Assembly: GCA_030601605.1 (NCBI GenBank)
Contig: JAUVTI010000045.1
Location: forward strand, 1-11,735
DNA from: Gemmatimonadales bacterium
GTDB taxonomy: Bacteria > Gemmatimonadota > Gemmatimonadetes > Gemmatimonadales > GWC2-71-9
Length of the DNA: 11,735 nucleotides
Direction of reading: 5' to 3'
Made by a program: the position numbers and the translations under genes. The stretch's first letter is position 1; each line of letters starts with the position of its first letter. This document shows, piece by piece, positions 1 to 6,663 of this stretch. The notes below the pieces were generated by a model that saw only the letters and a program-made list of their open reading frames with translations, searched no databases and was not told the DNA's origin.

Positions 1-202
1 GATCCGCTGCTTCGCGTCGCAGTTCGAGGGCGCCAAGAAGGCGGGCGAGATCTTTCCCACGGGGGAGGACCTGTTCGCGCTGATCCGCACCCAGAACGCC
101 CACTACGGCAGCCTGATCCGTACCGCGTTCGGCGAGCCGTACATGACGCACGAAACCGTCCGGGTGGACGACGTCGTGTCGATGGGGGTCGACTCGATGT
201 AG
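1..202 (+). CDS. PIG-L family deacetylase, C-terminal end (probably BshB1, bacillithiol biosynthesis)
   Basis: Only the last 66 codons are present, in the frame that begins at base 2 and stops with TAG at 200-202; the N-terminal catalytic part lies outside the window. The visible piece reads CFASQFEG, then TGEDLFALIRTQNAHYGSLI, then FGEPYMTHETVRVDDVV. This matches the end of LmbE/PIG-L deacetylases of the BshB1 type, which typically carry a short ESQF-like element, an (A)RDxxxG helix and a final Y(A/G)EPF segment. BshB1 removes the acetyl group from GlcNAc-malate during bacillithiol synthesis in the cytoplasm. The zinc-binding HPDD-type motif that would settle the family cannot be seen here, so another PIG-L N-deacetylase is possible. 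The next gene starts 48 bases downstream on the same strand and is a cysteine desulfurase, which suits a thiol-related locus. Confidence 0.68.
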   Translation, partial: IRCFASQFEGAKKAGEIFPTGEDLFALIRTQNAHYGSLIRTAFGEPYMTHETVRVDDVVSMGVDSM

Positions 203-250
203 GGCGCCGCCCTACCTCGACCTGCGGTCGTCTCCTAGCTTTCTATCTCG

Positions 251-1447
251 ATGAATCCGACCCGCGACTCCTCCCAGCGCGTCTATCTGGACCACGCGGC
301 CACCACGCCCGTGCGGCCCGAAGTGCGTGCGGCAATGGAGCCGTTCCTCTCCGACGAGACGTTCGGCAACCCCAGCTCCGCACACTGGGCGGGGCGGCCC
401 GCACGCGCGGCGCTGGCAGAGGCGCGCGAGCGCATCGCCTCGGCCGTTGCCGCTGAGCCGCACCAGATCGTATTCACTTCCGGGGGCACCGAGGCCGACA
501 ACCTGGCCGTGCTGGGAGGCGCGCTGGCGGCGCGCTCTGCGGGCCGTCCGTTTCGGGTCGCGGTCAGCGCGATCGAGCACAAGGCCGTGCTGGACGCCGC
601 CAGGGTGGTAGAGCGGCTGGGCGGCGAGATGATCCTCCTCCCCGTGAGTACGACAGGTCGGGTGGACCCCGGGGCCGTGGACGCTGCGCTCGAGCAGGGA
701 GTGGCACTGCTCAGCGTAATGTGGGTGAACAACGAGATGGGAGCGGTGCAGGACGTCGCGGCGCTCGCGGAGCTTGCCGCCGCGGCCAACATCCCGTTTC
801 ACACCGACGCGGTTCAGGCCCTCGGCAAGATCCCCTGCACCATGGCGGACGCGCCGATCACACTGCTCACGCTCTCGGGCCACAAGATCGGGGCGCCCAA
901 GGGAATCGGTGCGCTGGTCGTGCGCGACAAGCAGGCACTCGAACCCCTGCTCCACGGCGGGGGACAGCAGGAGGGCGTGCGCCCCGGCACGGAGAACGTG
1001 GCCGGGGCCGTGGGACTCGGGGTGGCCGTCGAGCTGGCGAGCGCCGAGCGCGCCGAGACCGAGCGCCACACGCGCGAGCTGCGCGACGACCTGGAGCGGC
1101 GCATCATCGAGTCCGTTCCCGATGCGCACGTCAACGGCGTAGAGGGTGAGAGAGCGCCGCACGTCAGCAGCGTCGCGATTCCAGGCACGGACAGCAATGC
1201 GCTACTGATGCAGTTGGACCTCGCCGGCATCGCATGCTCCGCCGGCTCGGCGTGCGCCACGGGGACCACCGCGCCGTCGCACGTGCTGACCGCAATGGGG
1301 CTGTCCGACGCGCTGGCTTCGGCGTCGGTCAGGTTCTCGTTCGCGCACCGGAGCACGGCCCGGGACGTCGACCGGGTTCTCGAAGTGCTGCCGGACGCGG
1401 TGCAGCAGGTACGCACCCTGGTGGCCAGCCTGGGGGACGAGACGTGA
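251..1447 (+). CDS. Cysteine desulfurase (IscS/NifS class), likely sulfur donor for MnmA
   Basis: This 398-residue PLP enzyme takes sulfur from cysteine, releasing alanine and holding the sulfur as an enzyme persulfide. The N-terminus reads VYLDHAATTPV, the family hallmark. The cofactor residues are visible: H110 in AIEHK stacks on PLP, the WVNNEMGA segment follows, D186 sits in HTDAVQ, and K212 in SGHKIGAPKG is the Schiff-base lysine. The active-site cysteine is C335 in SAGSACATG, with a second cysteine, C329, six residues before it. The length is normal for the class. The ATG at 251 has no clear ribosome binding site, but it leaves ten residues before VYLDH, as in relatives. The stop codon overlaps the GTG start of mnmA in a GTGA. 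This matches the Bacillus yrvO-mnmA arrangement, in which a dedicated desulfurase feeds tRNA thiolation directly. I infer that role; general Fe-S cluster supply cannot be excluded. Confidence 0.95.
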   Translation: MNPTRDSSQRVYLDHAATTPVRPEVRAAMEPFLSDETFGNPSSAHWAGRPARAALAEARERIASAVAAEPHQIVFTSGGTEADNLAVLGGALAARSAGRPFRVAVSAIEHKAVLDAARVVERLGGEMILLPVSTTGRVDPGAVDAALEQGVALLSVMWVNNEMGAVQDVAALAELAAAANIPFHTDAVQALGKIPCTMADAPITLLTLSGHKIGAPKGIGALVVRDKQALEPLLHGGGQQEGVRPGTENVAGAVGLGVAVELASAERAETERHTRELRDDLERRIIESVPDAHVNGVEGERAPHVSSVAIPGTDSNALLMQLDLAGIACSAGSACATGTTAPSHVLTAMGLSDALASASVRFSFAHRSTARDVDRVLEVLPDAVQQVRTLVASLGDET

Positions 1448-2502
1448 GCCGGGGCAAGGTGCTGGTCGCGATGTCCGGCGGCGTGGACAGCTCGGTGGCG
1501 ACGGCCCTGCTTGTGGAAGAGGGCTTTGAGGTGATCGGCGCCACCATGAAGCTGTTCTGCTACGGTGACACGGTTGCCGACAGGCCCTGCTGCTCCCTCG
1601 ACTCGATCAACGACGCCAAGGCGGTGGCCGAGCGGTTGGGCGTCCCTCACTACCTGCTGGACTTCGAGGATCGGTTCCGCCAGTTCGTGATCGAGGACTT
1701 CGTATCAGAGTACGCGGCGGGGCGCACGCCCATTCCCTGCGTGCGGTGCAACACCTTCACCAAGTTCCGCGACCTGCTCGCGCACGCCGACGCCCTGGGC
1801 TGCGACCACATAGCCACCGGCCACTACACCATCGTCCGCGACGGAGCGATGTATCGCGGCCGCGACCGGCTCAAGGACCAGACGTACTTCATGTGGGGCA
1901 TCGATCCGGGAGTGGTGCAGCGAATGCTGACCCCGGTTGGCGAGCTCACCAAGGAGGAGACGCGCGCCATGGCGCGGCAACTCGGTCTGGTCACGGCGGA
2001 GAAGCCGGAGTCAGTGGAGATCTGCTTCGTGCCCGACGGGGACTACGCCGCCGTTCTGGAGCAACACCTGCCCCCTGACGCACCCGCTCTGAGCCCGGGG
2101 CCCATCCGGACCACGGCGGGCGAGGTGATCGGCGAGCACCGGGGCTTCGCGCGCTACACGATCGGGCAGCGCCGGGGGTTGCCGGGCGGTTTCCCGCACC
2201 CGATGTATGTTGTAGGTATCGAGCCCGAGGAGCGGGCGGTCGTGGTCGGAACCGCGGACGAGCTGTTCGGCCACCGGGTGGAGTTGGAGGAATTGAACTG
2301 GCTCGCCGAGCCGCTCCAGGCGGGCGACACGTGCGAGGTGCAGGTGCGCTACCGCGCGGGGCCGGTCGCGGCCCGTGTGATAGAGGGCGCGGGAGAGCGG
2401 CTCGCCCTGGATCTGGCGGAGCCGGTCCGCGCCATCACCCCCGGGCAGTCAGGCGCGCTGTACGACGGCGAGCGGCTGCTGGGCGGGGGAGTCATCAACT
2501 AG
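1444..2502 (+). CDS. mnmA: tRNA-specific 2-thiouridylase MnmA
   Basis: MnmA makes 2-thiouridine at wobble U34 of tRNA-Lys, -Glu and -Gln: it adenylates the uridine with ATP and replaces the oxygen with sulfur. The 352-residue product has the PP-loop SGGVDSS at residues 11-17, then GATMKLF, AGRTP, ATGHY, DQTYFMW and the C-terminal GQRRGLPGG, all in MnmA order. The catalytic cysteines are C102 (in VRCN) and C194 (in EICFVPDGD). Residue 99 is also cysteine, giving C-x2-C, where the E. coli enzyme has an aspartate. Further cysteines are at 39, 49 and 50. I chose the GTG at 1444 because it places the PP-loop ten residues in, as in the family, and overlaps the desulfurase stop by four bases, which implies translational coupling. 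An in-frame extension back to 1234 would run inside the desulfurase gene and is not credible. Confidence 0.97.
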   Translation: MSRGKVLVAMSGGVDSSVATALLVEEGFEVIGATMKLFCYGDTVADRPCCSLDSINDAKAVAERLGVPHYLLDFEDRFRQFVIEDFVSEYAAGRTPIPCVRCNTFTKFRDLLAHADALGCDHIATGHYTIVRDGAMYRGRDRLKDQTYFMWGIDPGVVQRMLTPVGELTKEETRAMARQLGLVTAEKPESVEICFVPDGDYAAVLEQHLPPDAPALSPGPIRTTAGEVIGEHRGFARYTIGQRRGLPGGFPHPMYVVGIEPEERAVVVGTADELFGHRVELEELNWLAEPLQAGDTCEVQVRYRAGPVAARVIEGAGERLALDLAEPVRAITPGQSGALYDGERLLGGGVIN

Positions 2503-2506
2503 GAGC
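2501..2506 (+). promoter_or_regulatory. Ribosome binding site overlapping the mnmA stop codon
   Basis: The AGGAGC element begins inside the TAG stop of mnmA and lies five bases before a GTG start at 2512. It supports that GTG as the true start of the next small gene and suggests reinitiation by ribosomes finishing mnmA. Confidence 0.65.
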
Positions 2507-2511
2507 GAGCG

Positions 2512-2877
2512 GTGGATCTGGTTCAGAGCGTCGTGACCGAAGCGGGGCTGAGCGAGGAGCGGGCCAAGGATGGGCTCGGGGCGGTCTTCATGGCCATTCG
2601 GATGGCCGTGGACGCCAAGTCGTTCGGCGAGGTGGCTACGGCGTTCCCCGACGTCGGGGCCTGGATGCAGAAGGCGCCGCTCTCGGCGCGCTGGACCGGT
2701 GAGATGCTCGCGATGGCCACGCCGCGGGCGCTGCGGCGCATCATGCTCAACGCGGGCTTCAAGGAGGAGGAGGTGGACGGGATCTGGACCGTCGTGGGCC
2801 GCGGCCTGCGCGAAACGGTCGGCGTCGAACCACACCAGAAGATCGTGGAGAAGCTGCCGGTCCTGAGCGGGGAGTAG
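2512..2877 (+). CDS. Uncharacterised small helical protein (121 aa)
   Basis: I do not recognise this protein with certainty. The GTG start follows an AGGAG site at good spacing, and the stop TAG is directly followed by the ATG of the hydrolase, so it is a genuine operon member. The product is soluble, with no signal peptide or membrane segment, and is predicted to be almost all alpha-helical. It starts with MDLVQSVVTEAGLSEERA, followed by a helix around residues 20-35, an FPDVGAWMQKA segment near residues 45-55, and a C-terminal region containing FKEEEVDGIW and KIVEKLP. The pattern of a short helix, an 'LSEE' turn, a helix of small residues and then an 'FPDVGAWM' segment loosely resembles the DUF2780 and DUF937 groups, but this is only an impression. 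There are no cysteines and no obvious catalytic motif. A role connected to the neighbouring hydrolase or to tRNA thiolation is possible but unproven. Confidence 0.8.
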   Translation: MDLVQSVVTEAGLSEERAKDGLGAVFMAIRMAVDAKSFGEVATAFPDVGAWMQKAPLSARWTGEMLAMATPRALRRIMLNAGFKEEEVDGIWTVVGRGLRETVGVEPHQKIVEKLPVLSGE

Positions 2878-3639
2878 ATGCCCCACATCCACGAGAAGGT
2901 CACCTTCGAGGGGACGGCGGGCGAACTCTCGGGCACACTGCAGCTGCCGGGCGGACGCCCCAAAGCGGGCGTGGTCCTCGCTCACTGCTTCACCTGCTCC
3001 AAGTCGCTCAAGGTCACCCGCAACCTCGCCACCGGCATCGAGGACGGCGGCTACGCTGTGCTGCGCTTCGATTTCACGGGCCTCGGCGAGAGCGAGGGCG
3101 AGTTCGGCGAGACCAGCGTGACCACCAACGTGGGCGACCTGGAGGCCGCCGCACGCTACATGGAGGACAGGGGCTTGGGACCCTGCGCCATGGTGGGACA
3201 CTCCCTGGGCGGCACCGCGACCCTGCTGGCAGCGGGCAACGTCGAGAGCGTGCGAGCCGTGACGGCCGTGGCGGCGCCCTTCACGCCGGAGCACGTGCGG
3301 CACCTGTTTGCCGAGGACGACGTCGAGCAGGCCATCTCTTCAGGCCGGATCACGGTCAAGATCGCCGGCCGGCCGTTCCAAATCTCGGCGGACTTCTTCC
3401 ACGACCTCGAGCGCCACGGCTCGCCCGAGCGCATCGCAGCGCTGGCGCGCCCCCTGCTCGTGGTGCACGGCACGGCGGACCGCGTCGTGGAGATCGCGGA
3501 GGGCGAGCGGATCTTCGAGGCGGCCCGGCAACCGCGTTGGTTCGCCGCGATCCCGGGGGCCGACCACCTGTTCCTGCAGCAGCGGCACGCGGAGCGGGCG
3601 GCCGCGGCGATCGTCAACTTCCTGGACACGGTACTCTGA
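2878..3639 (+). CDS. Alpha/beta hydrolase (partner of downstream OsmC protein)
   Basis: This is a 253-residue cytoplasmic serine hydrolase of the alpha/beta fold. The nucleophile is S109 in GHSLGG, the acid is D201 in VHGTADRVV and the base is H230 in GADHLF, in the standard order. The LAHCFTCSKS segment near residues 34-43 and RFDFTGLGESEG near 62-73 are typical of the group that occurs fused to OsmC domains. In many proteobacteria one polypeptide of about 400 residues carries this hydrolase followed by an OsmC domain; here the two parts are separate genes with a single base between them. The substrate is not known: an ester or thioester linked to oxidative stress is a guess from the partner. 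The ATG directly follows the upstream stop, with GGGGAG just before it as a close ribosome binding site. Confidence 0.9.
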   Translation: MPHIHEKVTFEGTAGELSGTLQLPGGRPKAGVVLAHCFTCSKSLKVTRNLATGIEDGGYAVLRFDFTGLGESEGEFGETSVTTNVGDLEAAARYMEDRGLGPCAMVGHSLGGTATLLAAGNVESVRAVTAVAAPFTPEHVRHLFAEDDVEQAISSGRITVKIAGRPFQISADFFHDLERHGSPERIAALARPLLVVHGTADRVVEIAEGERIFEAARQPRWFAAIPGADHLFLQQRHAERAAAAIVNFLDTVL

Positions 3640-3640
3640 A

Positions 3641-4069
3641 ATGGCCACCATCACCGCCGAGCTGACGAGCGGCACCCAGGTCACGATCTCCAACGGCCGC
3701 CACACGTGGCGCGCTGACGAACCCGAGAAGGTGGGCGGCAACGACACCGGGCCGACACCGTACGAACTCCTGACCGGATCACTCGCGGCCTGCACCCTGG
3801 TTACGCTCGCCCTCTACTGCCGGCACAAGCAGATTCCGCTCAAGTCGATCACGGCCACCTATGAGTACGGCCGGGTGCACGCCAAGGACTGCGAGGAGTG
3901 CGAGAACCCCAAGAAGGGCTTCCTGGATCAGATCACGAGCCGGGTCCGGATCGCGGGGGACTTCGACGATGCGCAGCGCGAGCGCCTGGCCCAGATCGTG
4001 GAGCGCTGCCCGGTGCACAAGACGCTCGCCAACGGGGTGAGGATGGTCGACCACGCCGAGTTCGCGTGA
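3641..4069 (+). CDS. OsmC/Ohr family protein (peroxide or thiol defence)
   Basis: The 142-residue product belongs to the OsmC family, whose members reduce organic hydroperoxides with a pair of cysteines. Both are present: C51 in the ACTLVTL helix and C123 in ERCPVHKTLAN. The TPYELLTGSLAACT segment that carries the first cysteine is characteristic. A further CEEC pair lies in the middle (residues about 87-90, in HAKDCEECENP), a feature I associate with the OsmC domains that accompany hydrolases; it might bind a metal or act as an additional redox pair. The ATG at 3641 is one base after the hydrolase stop and gives the usual OsmC N-terminus. The reading frame is open further upstream, but that part overlaps the hydrolase gene and looks non-coding. 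The protein probably acts in the cytoplasm with the hydrolase. Its exact substrate is not visible. Confidence 0.92.
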   Translation: MATITAELTSGTQVTISNGRHTWRADEPEKVGGNDTGPTPYELLTGSLAACTLVTLALYCRHKQIPLKSITATYEYGRVHAKDCEECENPKKGFLDQITSRVRIAGDFDDAQRERLAQIVERCPVHKTLANGVRMVDHAEFA

Positions 4070-4107
4070 AACTTTCCCCCCGGCCCCGCCGATAGGGACT
4101 GACGAAC

Positions 4108-4491
4108 ATGCGTGGCTTCCTGGCTCGGGTCTTCATCACGGCGTTCGGCCTGTGGATGGCCGATACGGTTCTTCAGGGCATCCGCTTCGACGGAGTGGCT
4201 TCCCTGTGGCTGGCGGCATTCCTGCTGGGGCTCGTAAACGCGTTCGTGCGTCCCGTCGTCGTCTTTCTCACGTTCCCCATAACGCTCCTGACGCTGGGGC
4301 TCTTCCTGCTGGTCGTGAACGGCACGATGATCATGCTCGTCTCATGGCTCATGCCCACGTTCCACCTCGAGAGCCTGGGATCGGCCATCCTGGCGTCGAT
4401 AATCGTCGGGCTCACCGGGTGGGCGGCCAATGCCTTCATCGGAAGCCGTCGGGTGGAGATGTGGAACGTGCGGGCGCGGCGCGACCGGTAA
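4108..4491 (+). CDS. Small integral membrane protein, phage holin family 4 type (PF04020/YvlD-like)
   Basis: This 127-residue protein is nearly all hydrophobic, with about four membrane helices at residues 5-23, 30-48, 55-80 and 88-110. The loop between helices two and three reads GLVNAFVRPVVVFLTFPIT, the signature of the PF04020 family, and a matching LGLFLLVVNG segment follows. The C-terminus is short and basic (RARRDR). Despite the Pfam name, members are common chromosomal proteins in bacteria without prophages, and Bacillus YvlD belongs here; their function is poorly known. The gene starts 38 bases after osmC, with a weak TAGGGA element upstream, so it may be the tail of the same transcript. 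It is convergent with the next gene, whose stop lies 20 bases away. No terminator hairpin with a T-run is visible between the two. Confidence 0.88.
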   Translation: MRGFLARVFITAFGLWMADTVLQGIRFDGVASLWLAAFLLGLVNAFVRPVVVFLTFPITLLTLGLFLLVVNGTMIMLVSWLMPTFHLESLGSAILASIIVGLTGWAANAFIGSRRVEMWNVRARRDR

Positions 4492-4511
4492 CGCGTTCCC
4501 GGCCCGAGCCG

Positions 4512-4928
4512 TCACTCACCCACTACTACCGCCACCACGTCGCGGGTCCGCTTCCGGTTGTCCAGGTTCAGCAGCAGTATCTCCTGCCACGTCCCCAGCT
4601 GCAGCTGTCCCTCGATCACCGGAACCGAGATCGAAGTGCCCATCAGCGCCGAGCGCACGTGGGAGAACCCGTTGCCGTCACCGTAGGCCGCGTTGTGCTC
4701 ATAGTCCAGGGTCGGCGGGGCGATTTGGTCCAGCGCCCTGCGGAGGTCCTGGAGCGCCCCCCGCTCGTACTCGATGGTCGTGATGGCCCCGGTCGAGCCG
4801 GTCAGGTGCACCGTCACGCTCCCGGTCTCGATTCCGGCCTCCTTGACGAGGGCCTCCACCTCCGACGAGATATTGCGATGGCCGAACTCGGCTTCCAGCG
4901 TGAACGTCCAGCGCCTGGCTACCGACAT
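4512..4928 (-). CDS. YjbQ/UPF0047 family protein (secondary thiamine-phosphate synthase-like)
   Basis: The 138-residue product matches UPF0047. The core reads GSTGAITTIEYE at residues 44-55, then YEHNAAYGDGNGFSH ending at H90, and LGTWQEILL at 111-119, with conserved H41, E53, H78 and H90. Some members, such as E. coli YjbQ, complement loss of thiamine-phosphate synthase, but this is thought to be a side activity and the true role is unsettled. The ATG at 4928 is preferred over a GTG fifteen bases upstream because a perfect AGGAGG lies six bases before the ATG, and the GTG itself falls inside that site. The gene is alone on its strand here, convergent with the membrane protein at 4108-4491 and divergent from the one starting at 5056. 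No thiamine genes are nearby to support a pathway link. Confidence 0.92.
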   Translation of the reverse strand: MSVARRWTFTLEAEFGHRNISSEVEALVKEAGIETGSVTVHLTGSTGAITTIEYERGALQDLRRALDQIAPPTLDYEHNAAYGDGNGFSHVRSALMGTSISVPVIEGQLQLGTWQEILLLNLDNRKRTRDVVAVVVGE

Positions 4929-4934
4929 CGTGCG

Positions 4935-4940
4935 CCTCCT
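4935..4940 (-). promoter_or_regulatory. Ribosome binding site fixing the yjbQ-like start
   Basis: Read on the minus strand this is AGGAGG, within TGAGGAGGCGCACG immediately before ATG 4928, with six-base spacing. It decides between two in-frame starts for the YjbQ-like gene. Confidence 0.8.
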
Positions 4941-5055
4941 CACAGTCCGATAACACCCCGCAGCCTACCTTGCCGCAAGCGATGGCGCCAGCGGGGGCTC
5001 GACCGCCCGCCGGTGCTTTCTGAGCTTCGACTGACACCGTTAGAGGAGCCAGCCA

Positions 5056-5364
5056 ATGGATAGGCCCAGTGTGGAAGCAGCGCCGGGAGTCGTGATTCCG
5101 TTCAAGTTCGTAATCCCCCCGGCTGTCCTGGCGCACCGGATGCAGCGCTACGCGCTCTACCTCATGGTCTGCGCCTTCCTGCTCATGGCGCTCAACTACA
5201 ATGCGCTCTCGCTGGAGGCGGTGTTGTGGTTTGCCGCCGGCCTGGCGGCGGTGTTCGCGCTCCTGTGCGCAACCTCCGCCGTGCTCCTGAACGCCATCCA
5301 GTGGGACTACGAGCGGCTCGTGCAGGAGCTGCGCGGCGGCCGGCAGTCCACCGACATGCGCTGA
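5056..5364 (+). CDS. Small two-helix membrane protein of unknown function
   Basis: I do not recognise this 102-residue protein. It has two hydrophobic helices at about residues 31-48 and 54-78, joined by a short NYNALSLE loop. The first 28 residues are soluble and include VVIPFKFVIPP. The tail contains IQWDYERLVQELRGGR and is probably a charged cytoplasmic helix. The start is well supported: AGAGGAG lies seven bases before the ATG. The gene is divergent from the YjbQ-like gene, with 127 bases between the start codons that must hold both promoters, though no convincing -35/-10 pair stands out. It is followed by 191 bases without a gene, so it is probably transcribed on its own. A hairpin-forming or subunit-like role is only speculation. 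Confidence 0.78.
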   Translation: MDRPSVEAAPGVVIPFKFVIPPAVLAHRMQRYALYLMVCAFLLMALNYNALSLEAVLWFAAGLAAVFALLCATSAVLLNAIQWDYERLVQELRGGRQSTDMR

Positions 5365-5543
5365 TTCACCGCGTGTTCCGAAGGGAGTGCGAACAACACG
5401 TCTCCCGGGTGGGGGGCGTCACAGAGGCGTGAGATGGGGTGGGATACATTGTCCCCGGACGGCAGCCACGGTGCGTGATCCACGTCACACTTTGGCTCGC
5501 CAGTCAGTGAAACGGGAACCACCACGCCTTTGTGGCACTTTCG

Positions 5544-5549
5544 AAGGAG
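5544..5549 (+). promoter_or_regulatory. Ribosome binding site fixing the start of the large lipoprotein
   Basis: AAGGAG lies six bases before ATG 5556. The frame is open further upstream (GTG at 5532 and 5553), but this spacing and the resulting signal peptide favour the ATG. Confidence 0.75.
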
Positions 5550-5555
5550 CACGTG

Positions 5556-6662
5556 ATGCGCAACCACCCCAGTAGACATCGCTTCTGGCTGACCGGAACG
5601 GCCCTCGCTTGCGCGGCCGTAATTGGGTTGGCCGGCTGCAGCGACTCGACCGGTCCGACCGGAGAGTTCGATCCGGTAACCGCGAGCGAAACGACGGACG
5701 ACATCGGCAGCGCAATGGGCGCGAACCCGGCGCTCAGCTCCATGGCCGTAATGGGTGCGTACTTCCCCGCCTGCGCGGCCGCACCGATCGCCGCAACCGT
5801 GCCGTTCGACCCGCAGACGGGCGAGGATGACCGCCACTGGATCGACAAGCGCCGCGACGCGTTCCGGACCTGGGCGGAGTACGACGGCCCTGATGGGCCC
5901 GCGAAAGTGATCTTCCCGGCGGACCTGCTGGGCAAGACGATGGTCTTCAACCCCCTGACCGAGCAGTACGAAGTGGATCCTGCTCGGGACGGTCAGGCTC
6001 CGACCAACGGCCTGCGCCTCGTGCTCTACGCGGTGGCCCCGATCCTGCATCAGATCATCGAGCCGATGACAGAGATCGGTTATCTCCAGCTCACCGACGA
6101 GGACACGCCGGCCATGGACGCGGTCGGAATCCTGGCGGTGGTCAACGAGGTCACCGTGCTGGATTATCTGGCCAGCGCGCAGGTGACCACGACCAGCATC
6201 ACGTTCACGGCTGACGGATATCTGACCGACGGTTCCACGGTGGTCGACTTCCTGCTGTCCGTGACGTTCGACGATACCGCCCGCACGATCACGGTCGACT
6301 ACGACGTCGACGTGGACGTCGACCAGGCGGGTGTGCACCTGGTCATGGTGCTCACTGAGGAGCCTGAGACGGCAGACGTCACGCTCACCGTCAACCACGG
6401 CGCGAGTGAGGTCGTGATGCACGTGAGCATCGCGGCGGAGACCTTCGAGGGCACCGTGTCGCACAATGACGTCGTCCTGATCGACATATCGGGGACCCCC
6501 GAGCAGCCGATCTTCACCGACCGCGACGGCAACGAGCTGACTGAAGCGCAGCTGCACGCCCTCGCAGACATATTCTTGGCGGCCGGCCACGTGCTCGAGC
6601 ATTTCGACAATCTGCTCATACCCGCGGTGGCGGTGCTCCAAATTCCGGTGTACGCTTTATAG
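5556..6662 (+). CDS. Lipoprotein of unknown function, lineage-specific (368 aa)
   Basis: The N-terminus is a classical lipoprotein signal: basic residues RNHPSRHR, a hydrophobic stretch from W11 to L25 and the lipobox LAGC with C28 as the lipidated residue. The mature protein starts CSDSTGPTG, a linker style I associate with Gemmatimonadota. A region around residues 75-130 follows (HWIDKRRDAF, KVIFPADLLGKTMVFNP), then a long section from about 145 rich in T, V and D that is probably beta-sheet. This section includes DYDVDVDVDQ near residue 250, encoded by a near-tandem GACGTC repeat, and FTDRDGNELTEAQ near 325-337. The tail LLIPAVAVLQIPVYAL is hydrophobic but short. No enzymatic motif is visible. 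It is probably anchored in the envelope, facing the periplasm or the surface. I vaguely recognise similar hypothetical proteins but no named family. The next lipoprotein starts one base after its stop. Confidence 0.87.
   Translation: MRNHPSRHRFWLTGTALACAAVIGLAGCSDSTGPTGEFDPVTASETTDDIGSAMGANPALSSMAVMGAYFPACAAAPIAATVPFDPQTGEDDRHWIDKRRDAFRTWAEYDGPDGPAKVIFPADLLGKTMVFNPLTEQYEVDPARDGQAPTNGLRLVLYAVAPILHQIIEPMTEIGYLQLTDEDTPAMDAVGILAVVNEVTVLDYLASAQVTTTSITFTADGYLTDGSTVVDFLLSVTFDDTARTITVDYDVDVDVDQAGVHLVMVLTEEPETADVTLTVNHGASEVVMHVSIAAETFEGTVSHNDVVLIDISGTPEQPIFTDRDGNELTEAQLHALADIFLAAGHVLEHFDNLLIPAVAVLQIPVYAL
6303..6323 (+). repeat. Short GACGTC/G tandem (3.5 units) inside the lipoprotein gene
   Basis: Hexamers GACGTC, GACGTG, GACGTC and a final GAC run in frame and encode alternating D and V. 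The repeat adds to an acidic beta-strand and could be a slippage site that changes length in multiples of two residues. Confidence 0.55.
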
Positions 6663-6663
6663 C

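Noticed and set aside
212..1162. A 316-codon minus-strand open frame opposite the cysteine desulfurase.
   Set aside because: The desulfurase has all cofactor and active-site residues. The antisense frame has no motif.
2449..3303. A 284-codon minus-strand open frame across mnmA's end, the small protein and the hydrolase.
   Set aside because: It crosses three coupled genes on the other strand and has shadow-like composition.
4108..4491. Holin-like protein as evidence of a prophage.
   Set aside because: PF04020 proteins are usual chromosomal membrane proteins. No endolysin, structural or integrase gene is nearby, and base composition is like the surroundings.
5369..5555. Hairpins between the two-helix protein and the lipoprotein (GGGAG/CTCCC, and GTGCGTGATCCACGTCAC at 5471-5488) as terminators or operators.
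   Set aside because: The stems are short or bulged, there is no T-run after them, and such repeats are expected by chance in GC-rich sequence.
5307..6641. A 444-codon minus-strand open frame opposite the large lipoprotein.
   Set aside because: The plus strand has a ribosome binding site, signal peptide and lipobox. The minus frame is His/Arg/Val-rich with no recognisable domain.
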